From JBBREP01 sp036501845 (GTDB lineage: Bacteria > Actinomycetota > Acidimicrobiia > IMCC26256 > PALSA-610): a stretch of DNA of 25,705 nt. Below are positions 1-7,806 of the stretch, piece by piece (positions within the stretch are counted from its first letter, which is position 1; every line of letters begins with the position of its first letter). Both the position numbers and the translations under genes were made by a program. The notes beneath the pieces are model-generated. The model was not told where the DNA came from and did no database searches. It saw only the letters and a list, made by a program, of their open reading frames with translations. The stretch is from NCBI GenBank assembly GCA_036501845.1, contig DASXZO010000073.1, forward strand, positions 1-25,705, in the 5' to 3' direction.

Positions 1-200
1 CGCTCGCATCCGGCGAGGTCACGGCGCTGCGCGACGCACTCGAGGCGCAGGCCCGCCGGGTTGCCCACGAAAGGGTCGTGCTCGCCGACTACGTGCGCGC
101 GGTGCGCAACAACGCCGCGCAAGAGACGGCCGCGCTCCAGAGCGCGCTGGCTGAGCGCCCGCTCCAGCGACTGCGCGATGCGTTACGCCGCACACCATGA
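1..200 (+). CDS. C-terminal fragment of a coiled-coil protein (5' end outside window)
   Basis: The reading frame with codons starting at base 3 is open from the window edge to a TGA at 198-200, giving about 65 residues. The visible part is rich in Ala, Glu, Arg and Leu with heptad-like spacing (for example ALRDALEAQARR), so it is probably an alpha-helical coiled coil. It ends in a basic tail, LQRLRDALRRTP. The stop overlaps the ATG of the next glycosyltransferase (ATGA), so the two are likely translationally coupled. Proteins with such tails in surface-glycan loci are often glycosyltransferases or methyltransferases with a C-terminal coiled coil, but the catalytic part is not visible here and no function is assigned. 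The tail resembles in style the end of the small coiled-coil protein at 4366-4692 (RPRDALYRRRQ). Confidence 0.7.
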   Translation, partial: LASGEVTALRDALEAQARRVAHERVVLADYVRAVRNNAAQETAALQSALAERPLQRLRDALRRTP

Positions 201-1393
201 ACGGCCCCGACCGCGGAAACAAGGCGCCGGCCTCCAGACCATTCGTGTCGATCTGCATGGTCACGCACGGCGCTCGCGATTGGGTAGAACGCGCGCTCGA
301 CGCGGTCGTCGCCAACACGCCGCCCGGCCGGTACGAGCTCGTGGTGGTCGACAACGCGTCGGGCGACGGCAGCGGCGCGTTCGTCCGCGACTACGCCACC
401 GCCCACGACACGCCCATGCGTATCGAGCTGTGCGACGACAATCTCGGCTTCGCCGCAGGTAACGATCTCGCCGCCAACCTCGCGAGCGGCGAGGTGCTGT
501 GCTTGCTCAACAGCGACGCGTTGGTCCCCCCGGGATGGTTCGACGCGTTGCTCGCGCCACTCGCGAGCGATCCCGCGGTCGCAGCCACCTTGCCGCTCTT
601 CGTGGGCCTCGACGGACGGCTGCAGGAGGCCGGTGCGAACGTCGAACCCGACGGACGCGTCGAGGCGTTCGGCATCCGCGCCGATCCCGACGACGTGGAA
701 TGGTCGTGGCCGCGCCGGGTCACCTACGGATCGGCGGCCTGTTGGACGGTGCGAACCTCGGTGTTCCGCGCGATCGGTGGGCTCGACGCCGGCTACGGGC
801 TCGGCTACTACGAGGACGCCGACTTCGCGTTCGAACTCGCCCGCCGACGGCTGCGCATCGACCTTGTGCCTTCGGTGCGCGTCGTCCACGCTCAGGGCGC
901 GTCGAGCCCGTCGAGCGCGGTGGCCACCGAGCGTCGAGACGCCAACCAAGCGCGCTTCGTCGCGCGGCAGCGAGCTCTGTTGGGGCATCACTGGCACACC
1001 CTCGACGTGCCCAACGAACCTCACCGCTACTTCGCAGCGCGCGACGCGGACATCGCGTATCGCGTGCTCCTCGTGCTCGAGGAGCTCCCGCCCGACGGCC
1101 TCCCGGAATGGGAGACACCCGACAGCCGGCTCACGATCGCCTTACCGGCGGCGCGACTCGCGCACGACACGGCCGCGGTGCGCCAACTCCGCGACCGCGG
1201 CATCGAGGTGGTGGTGGGCGATTCCGAGCAGGCGCTGCGCGACCGCCTGTTCTTGCTCGACGAGGTGATCGCACCGGCCGAGTGGCTCGACCGTGAGACC
1301 ACGCTGCTCGACGAATGGCAGCCGCAGGCCGAGCGCGTGCGCCTCGAACCGGCGCGCACCGGCGCGCCGGCGACCTTCGTCGAGCGCGCCTAG
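197..1393 (+). CDS. Family 2 glycosyltransferase (WbbL/rhamnosyltransferase-like)
   Basis: This 398-residue protein probably transfers a sugar from a nucleotide-sugar donor to a growing glycan on the cytoplasmic face of the membrane. The GT-A fold signature is at the N-terminus: VSICMVTHG near residue 17, the nucleotide-binding VVDNASGDGS near residues 50-59, NLGFAAGND near 82-90 and the metal-binding DxD region as LNSDA at 104-108. The NxGFAxGxN plus NSD pattern is typical of the GT2 subgroup containing rhamnosyltransferases. The catalytic domain ends near residue 260; the last ~140 residues are not recognised. The ATG at 197 overlaps the upstream stop codon. The TAG stop shares the palindrome CTAG with the stop of the convergent permease gene. 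The exact donor and acceptor cannot be read from the sequence. Confidence 0.88.
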   Translation: MNGPDRGNKAPASRPFVSICMVTHGARDWVERALDAVVANTPPGRYELVVVDNASGDGSGAFVRDYATAHDTPMRIELCDDNLGFAAGNDLAANLASGEVLCLLNSDALVPPGWFDALLAPLASDPAVAATLPLFVGLDGRLQEAGANVEPDGRVEAFGIRADPDDVEWSWPRRVTYGSAACWTVRTSVFRAIGGLDAGYGLGYYEDADFAFELARRRLRIDLVPSVRVVHAQGASSPSSAVATERRDANQARFVARQRALLGHHWHTLDVPNEPHRYFAARDADIAYRVLLVLEELPPDGLPEWETPDSRLTIALPAARLAHDTAAVRQLRDRGIEVVVGDSEQALRDRLFLLDEVIAPAEWLDRETTLLDEWQPQAERVRLEPARTGAPATFVERA

Positions 1394-2256
1394 AGCTCTT
1401 CGGCGATGGAGCCCTCGAGCCGGCCGAACACGTAGAACGCCACGTAGAGCAGCACCAGACTGCCAACGAACTCGATACCGAGCATCGCTGCGTACTTGGT
1501 GAAATCCCAGTGCGGAAGGATGTGGTACGTCGGCTTGACATTCGTCGCGTCGAGCTGGTTGTAGATCACTCGCTGGAACGCGAGCACCACACCGAGCAGC
1601 GGGTTGCTGATGTAGAGCACCTTCGCCCGGTGGAGCTTCGGTGCGGCGAATCCGTAGCCGTACACGATGGGCGTCATCCAGAACCACGCGATCAGCGCAA
1701 GCTCGAGGAAGTGCTGCATGTCGCGCAGGTGCACGTTGACGGCCGCGAGCAACACGCCGAGCGCGGCGGTGAGCAACACCATCACGACGATGGCAATGGG
1801 CAGGAGTCCGATATAGCCCCACGCGATGCCGTGGCCGAAGAAGAACAGTGCCACCGCGAGCACGATCCCCTGCAATACGAAGTGCACGAGCGCCGCACCC
1901 ACCGATGCGAGTGGCAGCACCTCGCGCGGGAACGACACCTTTTTCACCAGCGCGCTGTTCTGCACCACAGAGGTGCACGCACTGAGCGCACCCATCGAGA
2001 AGAAGTTCCACACGAGCACGCCCGCCAGCAGGAAAATCGGGAAGCGCGGGATCGATGTGCCCAGGATCACTCCGAACGCCACCCAGTACACGAGCAGCAC
2101 GAGCAACGGGTTCAACAGTGACCACGCGAACCCGAGCACCGAGTTCTTGTACTTGACCTTCAGCTCCTTGCGGACCAGGCCGCCCAACAGCTCGCGGTAG
2201 CGCCACAGTCGACCGATGCGCTCGAACACGCCGACATTGGCCCGGATGACCGTCAT
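1390..2256 (-). CDS. ABC-2 type polysaccharide export permease (Wzm/TagG family)
   Basis: This is an integral membrane subunit of an ABC exporter that moves a lipid-linked polysaccharide across the cytoplasmic membrane. From the ATG at 2256 it is 288 residues, the usual length for the family. It begins with the characteristic amphipathic interface stretch (RYRELLGGLVRKELKVKYKNS), followed by about six hydrophobic segments and the conserved FPREVLPLAS-like region and an NPLLGVV motif. The reading frame stays open upstream to an ATG at 2442, which would add 62 Pro/Ala-rich residues. I prefer 2256 because the family core begins there, although no clear Shine-Dalgarno sequence precedes either start. 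Its partner ATPase is probably the gene at 7807-9081. The stop codon overlaps the convergent GT2 stop. Confidence 0.9.
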   Translation of the reverse strand: MTVIRANVGVFERIGRLWRYRELLGGLVRKELKVKYKNSVLGFAWSLLNPLLVLLVYWVAFGVILGTSIPRFPIFLLAGVLVWNFFSMGALSACTSVVQNSALVKKVSFPREVLPLASVGAALVHFVLQGIVLAVALFFFGHGIAWGYIGLLPIAIVVMVLLTAALGVLLAAVNVHLRDMQHFLELALIAWFWMTPIVYGYGFAAPKLHRAKVLYISNPLLGVVLAFQRVIYNQLDATNVKPTYHILPHWDFTKYAAMLGIEFVGSLVLLYVAFYVFGRLEGSIAEEL

Positions 2257-2364
2257 CGCCCGGTCGTTCGGCGGGGCCGCGCGGCGCGCGAGACGCTCCG
2301 CGTCTGGCTCCGGTACCGGCGGAATCAGCTCAGGTGGCGTGGGTTCGAACGCGGACGCAGTGAT

Positions 2365-2380
2365 CCCGTAAGTGTACGGG
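2365..2380. promoter_or_regulatory. Perfect 6-bp inverted repeat between divergent genes
   Basis: CCCGTA and TACGGG face each other across AGTG in the 215-bp gap between the divergent permease gene and the CgeB/GT2 gene. It could be an operator or part of a promoter. On the minus strand the sequence reads TACACT, which fits the TANNNT form of an actinobacterial -10 box and would place a transcription start upstream of the permease ATG at 2256, consistent with that start choice. No good -35 box is visible. If the permease starts at 2442 instead, this site would be inside its coding region. Confidence 0.3.
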
Positions 2381-2471
2381 CGCGCTGTGCCGCGAACCGA
2401 TACACCCTTTGGTACGGAAGCCGCGAAGGCACCGTCTACCATCTGGCCGTCGCGATGAGATCGGAAGCTCG

Positions 2472-4403
2472 ATGACCCGCCTCCGCGTGCTCGTGCACGT
2501 GAGCCCCTTCGGCAACCTTTATATGCGAGAGGTCGCCGACCTTCTCTGCCGCGGCTTCGACGACCTCGGCGTCGCCAACGCGATCGTCGAACACGAACTG
2601 CCCCGCGACCAGCCGGGCGTGTGCAACCTCGTGGTCGCCCCACACGAATTCTTCACGCTGTACCCGAACGTGTCCGAGGTGCAGACGCTCGAAGCCGCAG
2701 CGTGTTCGGTGCTGCTCAACACCGAACAGCCCGAGACAACGTGGTTCGGAATCGTGCTGCGCTACCTGCGCGTGGCGCGCGCCGTGTTCGACATGAACAG
2801 CTTCGCCGTGCACCAGCTCGTCGAACGCGATGTGCAGGCACACTTGCTGTTGCTCGGCTACCACCCGAGCTGGGACCGCTGGGGTGGCGACGACTCGGTA
2901 CTGAGGCACCTCGATGCGGTGTACATGGGCTCGCTCACCGAACGACGCAGTGAGGCACTCGCCCGTGTGGCACCCGTGCTCGCCGGTCGGCGCACGAGGT
3001 TCCTGATCCACGACGGCCGCGTGCCGGTCACGCACGACGGCGACGGATACGTCACCGGCGACGAGAAGCACGACCTGCTCGCGCACACGCGCTTGTTGCT
3101 CAACGTGCACCGATCAAAAGTGCCCTACTTCGAGTGGCACAGGAACATGCCGGCGATCACCAACGGCTGTCTCGTGGTGACCGAGCCGGGCGAGAGCCAC
3201 GATCCGCTCGTGCCGTGGGAGCACTTCGCGGTGGCGCCGAGTGACAGCTTCCCCGAGTTCGTGGAGATGCTGCTCGCGTCGCCCGATGTGGTGCGCCGGC
3301 TCGTGCACCAGGGTTACGACTTCGTGCGTCACGAACTACGCCTCACCGACCAGCTGCGCATGCTGCTGCCCGTGTGCGAGGACGCGGCGATGACCGGCCC
3401 GCCGACGCGTCGCATGATCCACTACATCGCGAGCACCGGAAGCCAGCTCGTGGAGGAGCAGGGCCCGCTGCCCGCGCCGAACCACCTCGTGGCCGCGAGC
3501 ACACCGGCCGAGCGCGTGCTGAAGCGGTCGTTGATGCACCAGAAGAAGCTCGCCCGCAAGATCGACGAGCTCGAATGTCACGCGGCCACCGGCACCGACC
3601 AGCACGAAGAGATCGTCGACAACGCCGCCTGGCACGAGGCCCGGCCCGAGATCAGCATCGTGATCCCGGTCTACAACTACGAGCGCTACGTGACCCAGGC
3701 GCTGGCCTCGGCCGCCGGATCCCGCGGCGTCGACGTGGAGCTCGTCGTGATCGACGACCACTCCACCGACGGTTCGCGCGCCGTGGTCGAGAAGTTCCAG
3801 AACGACCGGCCCGAGGTGGCACTCCGCATCGTGTCGCTCAGCGTGAACACCGGTCTCTCGGCGGTGCGCAATCGCGCACTCGATCACGTGCGGGCCGACT
3901 ACGTGTTCTTCCTCGATGCCGACAACTCGGTGTATCCCGACGCCCTGCGCACGTTGCACGACGCGCTGCGCGACGCCGACGGCAGCACTGCGTTCGCCTA
4001 CGGCATGATTCGTTGCTTCGGCGAACAGGACCGCCTGCTCAGCGTGTATCCGTGGAGCATCGAGCGGCTCGTGCGAGGCAACTACATCGACGCGATGGTG
4101 ATGATGCGGCGCCGCGTGCTCGACGAGCTCGGCGGTTTCTCACTCGAAATGCAGAACGAGCACGGCGGGTGGGAGGACTACGAGATGTGGCTGCGGCTCG
4201 CGAGCCAAGGGCTGCGCGCCGAGTTCGTGCCCGAGATCATCGGTAGCTATCGCGTGCACGGCACGTCGATGGTCGCCACCGTCAACCTCGACGCGCAGCT
4301 CGCATGCGAGCACCTGCGCGGGCAGTACGCGAGCCTTCCCTGGCCCGAATTGGAGTTGGTGTCCGTTGACCCCCGATACCGTGTCCCCGAAGACCTCAGC
4401 TGA
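2472..4403 (+). CDS. Two-domain glycosyltransferase: CgeB-like N-terminus fused to GT2 domain
   Basis: The protein has 643 residues from the ATG at 2472. Residues 1 to about 320 look like the CgeB/DUF3880-type glycosyltransferase group: an opening strand LRVLVHVSPFGN, a LLNTEQPET segment, and a late TRLLLNVHRSKVPYFEWHR segment of the kind these proteins use near the donor site. A linker of about 70 residues follows. From residue ~390 a GT2 (GT-A) domain begins with EISIVIPVYNYERYV, then VVIDDHSTDGS near 425-435 and FLDADNSVYPDAL near 478-490, the DxD equivalent. WEDYEMWLRLA near 572 is the usual acceptor-side ED motif. Two transferase domains in one chain suggest two successive sugar additions. 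The start is downstream of the divergent promoter region; a longer in-frame start at 2409 overlaps that region and looks unlikely. Confidence 0.85.
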   Translation: MTRLRVLVHVSPFGNLYMREVADLLCRGFDDLGVANAIVEHELPRDQPGVCNLVVAPHEFFTLYPNVSEVQTLEAAACSVLLNTEQPETTWFGIVLRYLRVARAVFDMNSFAVHQLVERDVQAHLLLLGYHPSWDRWGGDDSVLRHLDAVYMGSLTERRSEALARVAPVLAGRRTRFLIHDGRVPVTHDGDGYVTGDEKHDLLAHTRLLLNVHRSKVPYFEWHRNMPAITNGCLVVTEPGESHDPLVPWEHFAVAPSDSFPEFVEMLLASPDVVRRLVHQGYDFVRHELRLTDQLRMLLPVCEDAAMTGPPTRRMIHYIASTGSQLVEEQGPLPAPNHLVAASTPAERVLKRSLMHQKKLARKIDELECHAATGTDQHEEIVDNAAWHEARPEISIVIPVYNYERYVTQALASAAGSRGVDVELVVIDDHSTDGSRAVVEKFQNDRPEVALRIVSLSVNTGLSAVRNRALDHVRADYVFFLDADNSVYPDALRTLHDALRDADGSTAFAYGMIRCFGEQDRLLSVYPWSIERLVRGNYIDAMVMMRRRVLDELGGFSLEMQNEHGGWEDYEMWLRLASQGLRAEFVPEIIGSYRVHGTSMVATVNLDAQLACEHLRGQYASLPWPELELVSVDPRYRVPEDLS

Positions 4404-4692
4404 TTCCGACGCCGCGGGCAGCGCCGAGCAAATCTCGCTCGAGCGGGTGCGCCGGCTCGAAGCCGAGCTCGAGGCGCTGCGCACCGAGCTGGCGCGTAAG
4501 GACGTGGCGCTCGCGGGCCTGAGCGAACGCCTCGTCGACGTGGAGGCCGCGCGCGAGGACGGCGCCAAGCGCGAGCGCGACGACCGCATCGAAGCCGAGC
4601 TCGAGCTCGCCCGCCTCGAAGCCACGAAGCTCTACCGCTACGCACTGCGTCCTCGCGACGCGCTCTACCGCCGTCGCCAGCGGCTTTCGTAA
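4366..4692 (+). CDS. Small free-standing coiled-coil protein with basic tail
   Basis: The product has 108 residues. After about 22 Ser/Thr/Ala/Asp-rich residues it is almost entirely predicted coiled coil (LEAELEALRTELARK, then VDVEAARED, then EAELELARLEATK), ending in a basic tail, LRPRDALYRRRQRLS. There is no catalytic domain. I chose the TTG at 4366 because TGGAG at 4351-4355 lies 10 bases upstream; a GTG at 4381 is the alternative. It overlaps the end of the two-domain transferase by 38 bases, so translation is probably coupled. By position it may act with that transferase or with the exporter. In ABC-dependent O-antigen systems a coiled coil (in WbdD) sets chain length, so a scaffold or ruler role is possible, but this is inference. 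The protein family is not recognised. Confidence 0.75.
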   Translation: MTPDTVSPKTSADSDAAGSAEQISLERVRRLEAELEALRTELARKDVALAGLSERLVDVEAAREDGAKRERDDRIEAELELARLEATKLYRYALRPRDALYRRRQRLS

Positions 4693-4709
4693 CCGGGGTG
4701 TCGCCCCGG
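4693..4709. terminator. GC-rich hairpin directly after the coiled-coil gene
   Basis: CCGGGG and CCCCGG form a perfect 6-bp stem around TGTCG, starting on the base after the TAA stop. A second GC hairpin lies at 4785-4805 (CACGCGCG pairing with CGCGCGTG). Both sit in the 208-bp gap between the convergent coiled-coil and YfhO genes, where a two-way terminator would be expected. There is no T-tract, which is common in high-GC actinobacteria, so the call rests on position and structure only. The rest of the gap holds no supported gene. Confidence 0.4.
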
Positions 4710-4900
4710 GCTGACGTTCCACGAGTGGCGTGGGCCCGAGATCTCTGGACGCGGGTTGAAGCGAGCGCGTCGGCGCCAGGCGCGCACGCGCGTAGCGCGC
4801 GCGTGGCCGATTGGAGGGCCGGCGGTTGTATGCGGCGAATCGCGGATCGCGATCGCGATGCCGAACTACGTGCTGGTCGATCAGATCGAACTGGCTGCGA

Positions 4901-7759
4901 TCATTCCGTTCCCGAACCCGATGGGATTGCCGCGGCGCGCTGCATCTTGATCCGCCGGCGCAGGAACGGCCCGGTGCCGATACCCAAGAGCACGAGCAAC
5001 GACAGGAACGACACCGCGAAGCCTTTGCGCTGACCTGTCGCGTGGTACGTCACGTCGATCACGTGATGCCCCGCCGGCACTGCCACCGCCACGAGCGCAT
5101 GGTCGGCGTCGAGCAACGTGGCGCTGTGCCCGTCGACCGTTGCGGTCCATCCGTGCTGGATCGCGTCGGCCACCTCGACGAAACCGGCACCACCCGCGTC
5201 GACGTCGACACGAATGTGGTCAGGACCGTCGGTGACCACCTTGAACGACCGGGCGGGTTGCCCCGAGCCTGCCGGCACGCCCTTGGCGCTCGAAAGCACC
5301 ACGGTGTCGAGCGGCACGGTGCCGTCGACGAGTGCCTTCAGGCGCGCGGGCTGCGATGCGATCACCGTCGACTTCGGCATCCAGCGGATGCGCGGCAGTG
5401 CGTGAGTGCGGTCGTACACCACGGCATCACCCGACTGCACCACGCGCGCGCCGTCGCCGGGATCGTCGATACGGCCGGCAGCCGCCGAGTGGCCGTCGCT
5501 CGCGAGGACCAACGGATTCTTGGTGCTGGTGTACGTGAGCCGTACGGAGGTCGCTGTGTCGCGCGTCTCCGGCACTGCGATCGCGAGGCCGCCCGCCGAC
5601 CAACCGTCGTTCAAGTCGCGGAATCCCCTTGCCACCTGTCGATTGCCGGCGAGCACATCGACGGTCAACCGTTGCTCCGACGCGCCGCTGCTCGGGAGGG
5701 GTCGGGCAAGGTCGACAATCACCCCTCGTAGCGGCGCCGAACTCGCCGGCAGTGCGCCGGACACCGGTGTCGATCGCGACAACGTCACCGACGAGGTCGC
5801 CGCAGGCGGATTGACGCTGCTGCCAGGTATCGGACGCACGGGATCAGCCACGAAGTACTGCGCCGAGAGCCGGTCGAGCACCGGCGAGGGCAGCGACTTC
5901 ATGTCCTGACCGAGGAAGAGTTGGGTCGCCGGCTGCACCACCGACGGCTCGATGGCCGCCACGAGCTGGTACCAGGTGGGTTGGCGGAACGCGTGCGCGG
6001 TGACCGCGCGCAACTCGTAGTAGGTGTTGCTGCTCTGGAGCATCGTGCCGCCCTCGGCCGCGTAACGCTGCTCGCCCAGATGTTGCTGGAGATACGTGTG
6101 GGTGGCCGTCTGCGGATAGAAGTCGGAGTGGTTCGACGTGGGCCACCACGGCACCACGAACGCAAGCCCTTCCACCATCACCACGATCGGCAGCACCACG
6201 CACAGCACACGCACGTGCCGCGCCGAGCGCGCGGCGTACCAGAGCGCTGCCGCGGTGACGACTGCGCTCGCCACGCCGACGAGCGCGTGCGTGGCGACCC
6301 AGCCGCGGTTGCCCGACGGTCCGGCGAGCGAGATCACTTTGGCCAGCAGCACCACGAATCCGATCGCACCCAGCACCCACACCACCGCCACGCGCCGGCG
6401 ATCGACCAGGCGCAACTCGTCGCGATACGACAGCACCCGTTCGATACCGATGGCGCCGAGTGCGGGTAGCGCAAAGTCGATGATCGACGTGGCTCTTCGA
6501 ATCGGGTTGTTCGAGAACACCGGGAACTTCTGCAGCACCGCGAGGAGCGCACCGCCGTGGTACACGGCGATCAGCGTGACCACGACGATCGTGAACAGCG
6601 CCGCGCACGCGCCGGAAGGCACGCGTCTGGGCCGGCGCCACGCGATCAGCGCGATCACACACACGACCATTGCCGCGCCCACGTAGGCGTTGATCTCGAT
6701 CAGGTTGTTGTTGGGCCCGAAGTAGTTGCCGTGTCCCGACGATCCCGCAACCGGACTCCCGAACGCGTACGGGAACACGATCGTGGCGATGGTGGGCAAG
6801 GCGAGGTGGAGCCTCGGTAGCTGGTCGCGCGACGTGGTGTCGACCACCGAGAGATGCTTGATGAACGGCAGCAGCTGGAACGCGATCAGACCCGATCCGA
6901 GCGCGATGCCGGCCGCGGCGATACCGCCGAGGCGCGCCCGGGCGCGCAGCAGTGGCCGCAGCATCTCCCGGGTCTTGTCGCGAGCGGCACCGCGCAGCTC
7001 CGCCCACGGCAGCGTGGCGGCGAGCCGAAACAGCGTGTACACCGCAGCCGCGTAGATCGCGAAGCCGGTGACCGCGGGGAAACCCTCGGCCCACATGATC
7101 GCGAGCACCACCGCGATTGGTATCGAAGCGCGCCAGGTGGCGCGTTGCAGCGCGCGCTCGATCGCCCAGAACAACGCAGGAACCAGGGCCGCCACGTGCT
7201 GGTGCGGCCAGCCGGTCCAGGAGGTCATGAACCCCGTGGTCATGTACGCGGCGCCGCCGATCACGGCGGCCGGTTTCGAGAGCAAGAGGCGCCGCAAGAA
7301 CAGATACATCCCCAGCGCGGCCACCGCGAGGCCCACCAGCGCGCTGTACGCGGGCGCGAGCCACCCGGGCAAGATCAACCACGGCAGGTTCAGTGGTGAG
7401 AACACCGCCGTGTCGGGGATCGACGCCAGCGGAGTGCCACCGGCCGGGTACGGGTTCCACCACGGCAACTCACCGGCCCGCAACGCCTTGGCGGCGAGGA
7501 TGCGTTGCGGTGTGTAGAAGTCGATCGTGTCGGAGAACAAGAGGTGCTTCTCGGCCGTGACCGACGTGTGCGTGCGCCACGGCGAGTACACCTGTAACAG
7601 GTCGGCACCGAGGAACACGCGATCGCCCACGAGCGGTGTGCCGATGCCGATGATCGCGGTGAGGAAGACGCAGAGCACACCCACACGCGCGGCGCGCGAC
7701 GGCGCTCGTGGCGCTTCGGTGACCGGCGCGGCATCCGGCGGCGCCACGACGTCGGTCAC
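4901..7759 (-). CDS. YfhO-family polytopic membrane protein, probable GT-C type glycosyltransferase
   Basis: This 952-residue membrane protein starts at the GTG at 7759. A first transmembrane helix (residues ~25-45) is followed by an outward loop holding LLQVYSPWR and a WWNPYPAGGTPL segment, the hallmark of YfhO/PMT-like proteins in which an early periplasmic or extracellular loop carries the catalytic acidic residues. About a dozen hydrophobic segments follow up to residue ~560. A long soluble outer-face region of roughly 340 residues comes next, closed by a C-terminal helix and a basic RRRIK tail. YfhO proteins in Gram-positive bacteria take part in glycosylating cell-surface polymers using lipid-linked sugars. 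Here it lies 47 bases downstream of the export ATPase on the same strand, so the two are probably co-transcribed and this protein may decorate the exported glycan. The substrate is unknown. Confidence 0.85.
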   Translation of the reverse strand: MTDVVAPPDAAPVTEAPRAPSRAARVGVLCVFLTAIIGIGTPLVGDRVFLGADLLQVYSPWRTHTSVTAEKHLLFSDTIDFYTPQRILAAKALRAGELPWWNPYPAGGTPLASIPDTAVFSPLNLPWLILPGWLAPAYSALVGLAVAALGMYLFLRRLLLSKPAAVIGGAAYMTTGFMTSWTGWPHQHVAALVPALFWAIERALQRATWRASIPIAVVLAIMWAEGFPAVTGFAIYAAAVYTLFRLAATLPWAELRGAARDKTREMLRPLLRARARLGGIAAAGIALGSGLIAFQLLPFIKHLSVVDTTSRDQLPRLHLALPTIATIVFPYAFGSPVAGSSGHGNYFGPNNNLIEINAYVGAAMVVCVIALIAWRRPRRVPSGACAALFTIVVVTLIAVYHGGALLAVLQKFPVFSNNPIRRATSIIDFALPALGAIGIERVLSYRDELRLVDRRRVAVVWVLGAIGFVVLLAKVISLAGPSGNRGWVATHALVGVASAVVTAAALWYAARSARHVRVLCVVLPIVVMVEGLAFVVPWWPTSNHSDFYPQTATHTYLQQHLGEQRYAAEGGTMLQSSNTYYELRAVTAHAFRQPTWYQLVAAIEPSVVQPATQLFLGQDMKSLPSPVLDRLSAQYFVADPVRPIPGSSVNPPAATSSVTLSRSTPVSGALPASSAPLRGVIVDLARPLPSSGASEQRLTVDVLAGNRQVARGFRDLNDGWSAGGLAIAVPETRDTATSVRLTYTSTKNPLVLASDGHSAAAGRIDDPGDGARVVQSGDAVVYDRTHALPRIRWMPKSTVIASQPARLKALVDGTVPLDTVVLSSAKGVPAGSGQPARSFKVVTDGPDHIRVDVDAGGAGFVEVADAIQHGWTATVDGHSATLLDADHALVAVAVPAGHHVIDVTYHATGQRKGFAVSFLSLLVLLGIGTGPFLRRRIKMQRAAAIPSGSGTE

Positions 7760-7806
7760 GATGCCCGACGCTACCGGCGCCCCGAACGCGACTCTTGTAT
7801 GCGTCC

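Noticed and set aside
4836..4862. Cluster of GCGATCGC-type palindromes
   Set aside because: It looks like overlapping ATCGCG repeats expected by chance in GC-rich DNA; only a few bases are involved and there is no wider pattern in the window.
4756..4950. Small plus-strand frame of 64 residues in the convergent gap
   Set aside because: It overlaps the end of the YfhO gene in antisense, begins in hairpin-rich GC sequence and has no ribosome-binding site.
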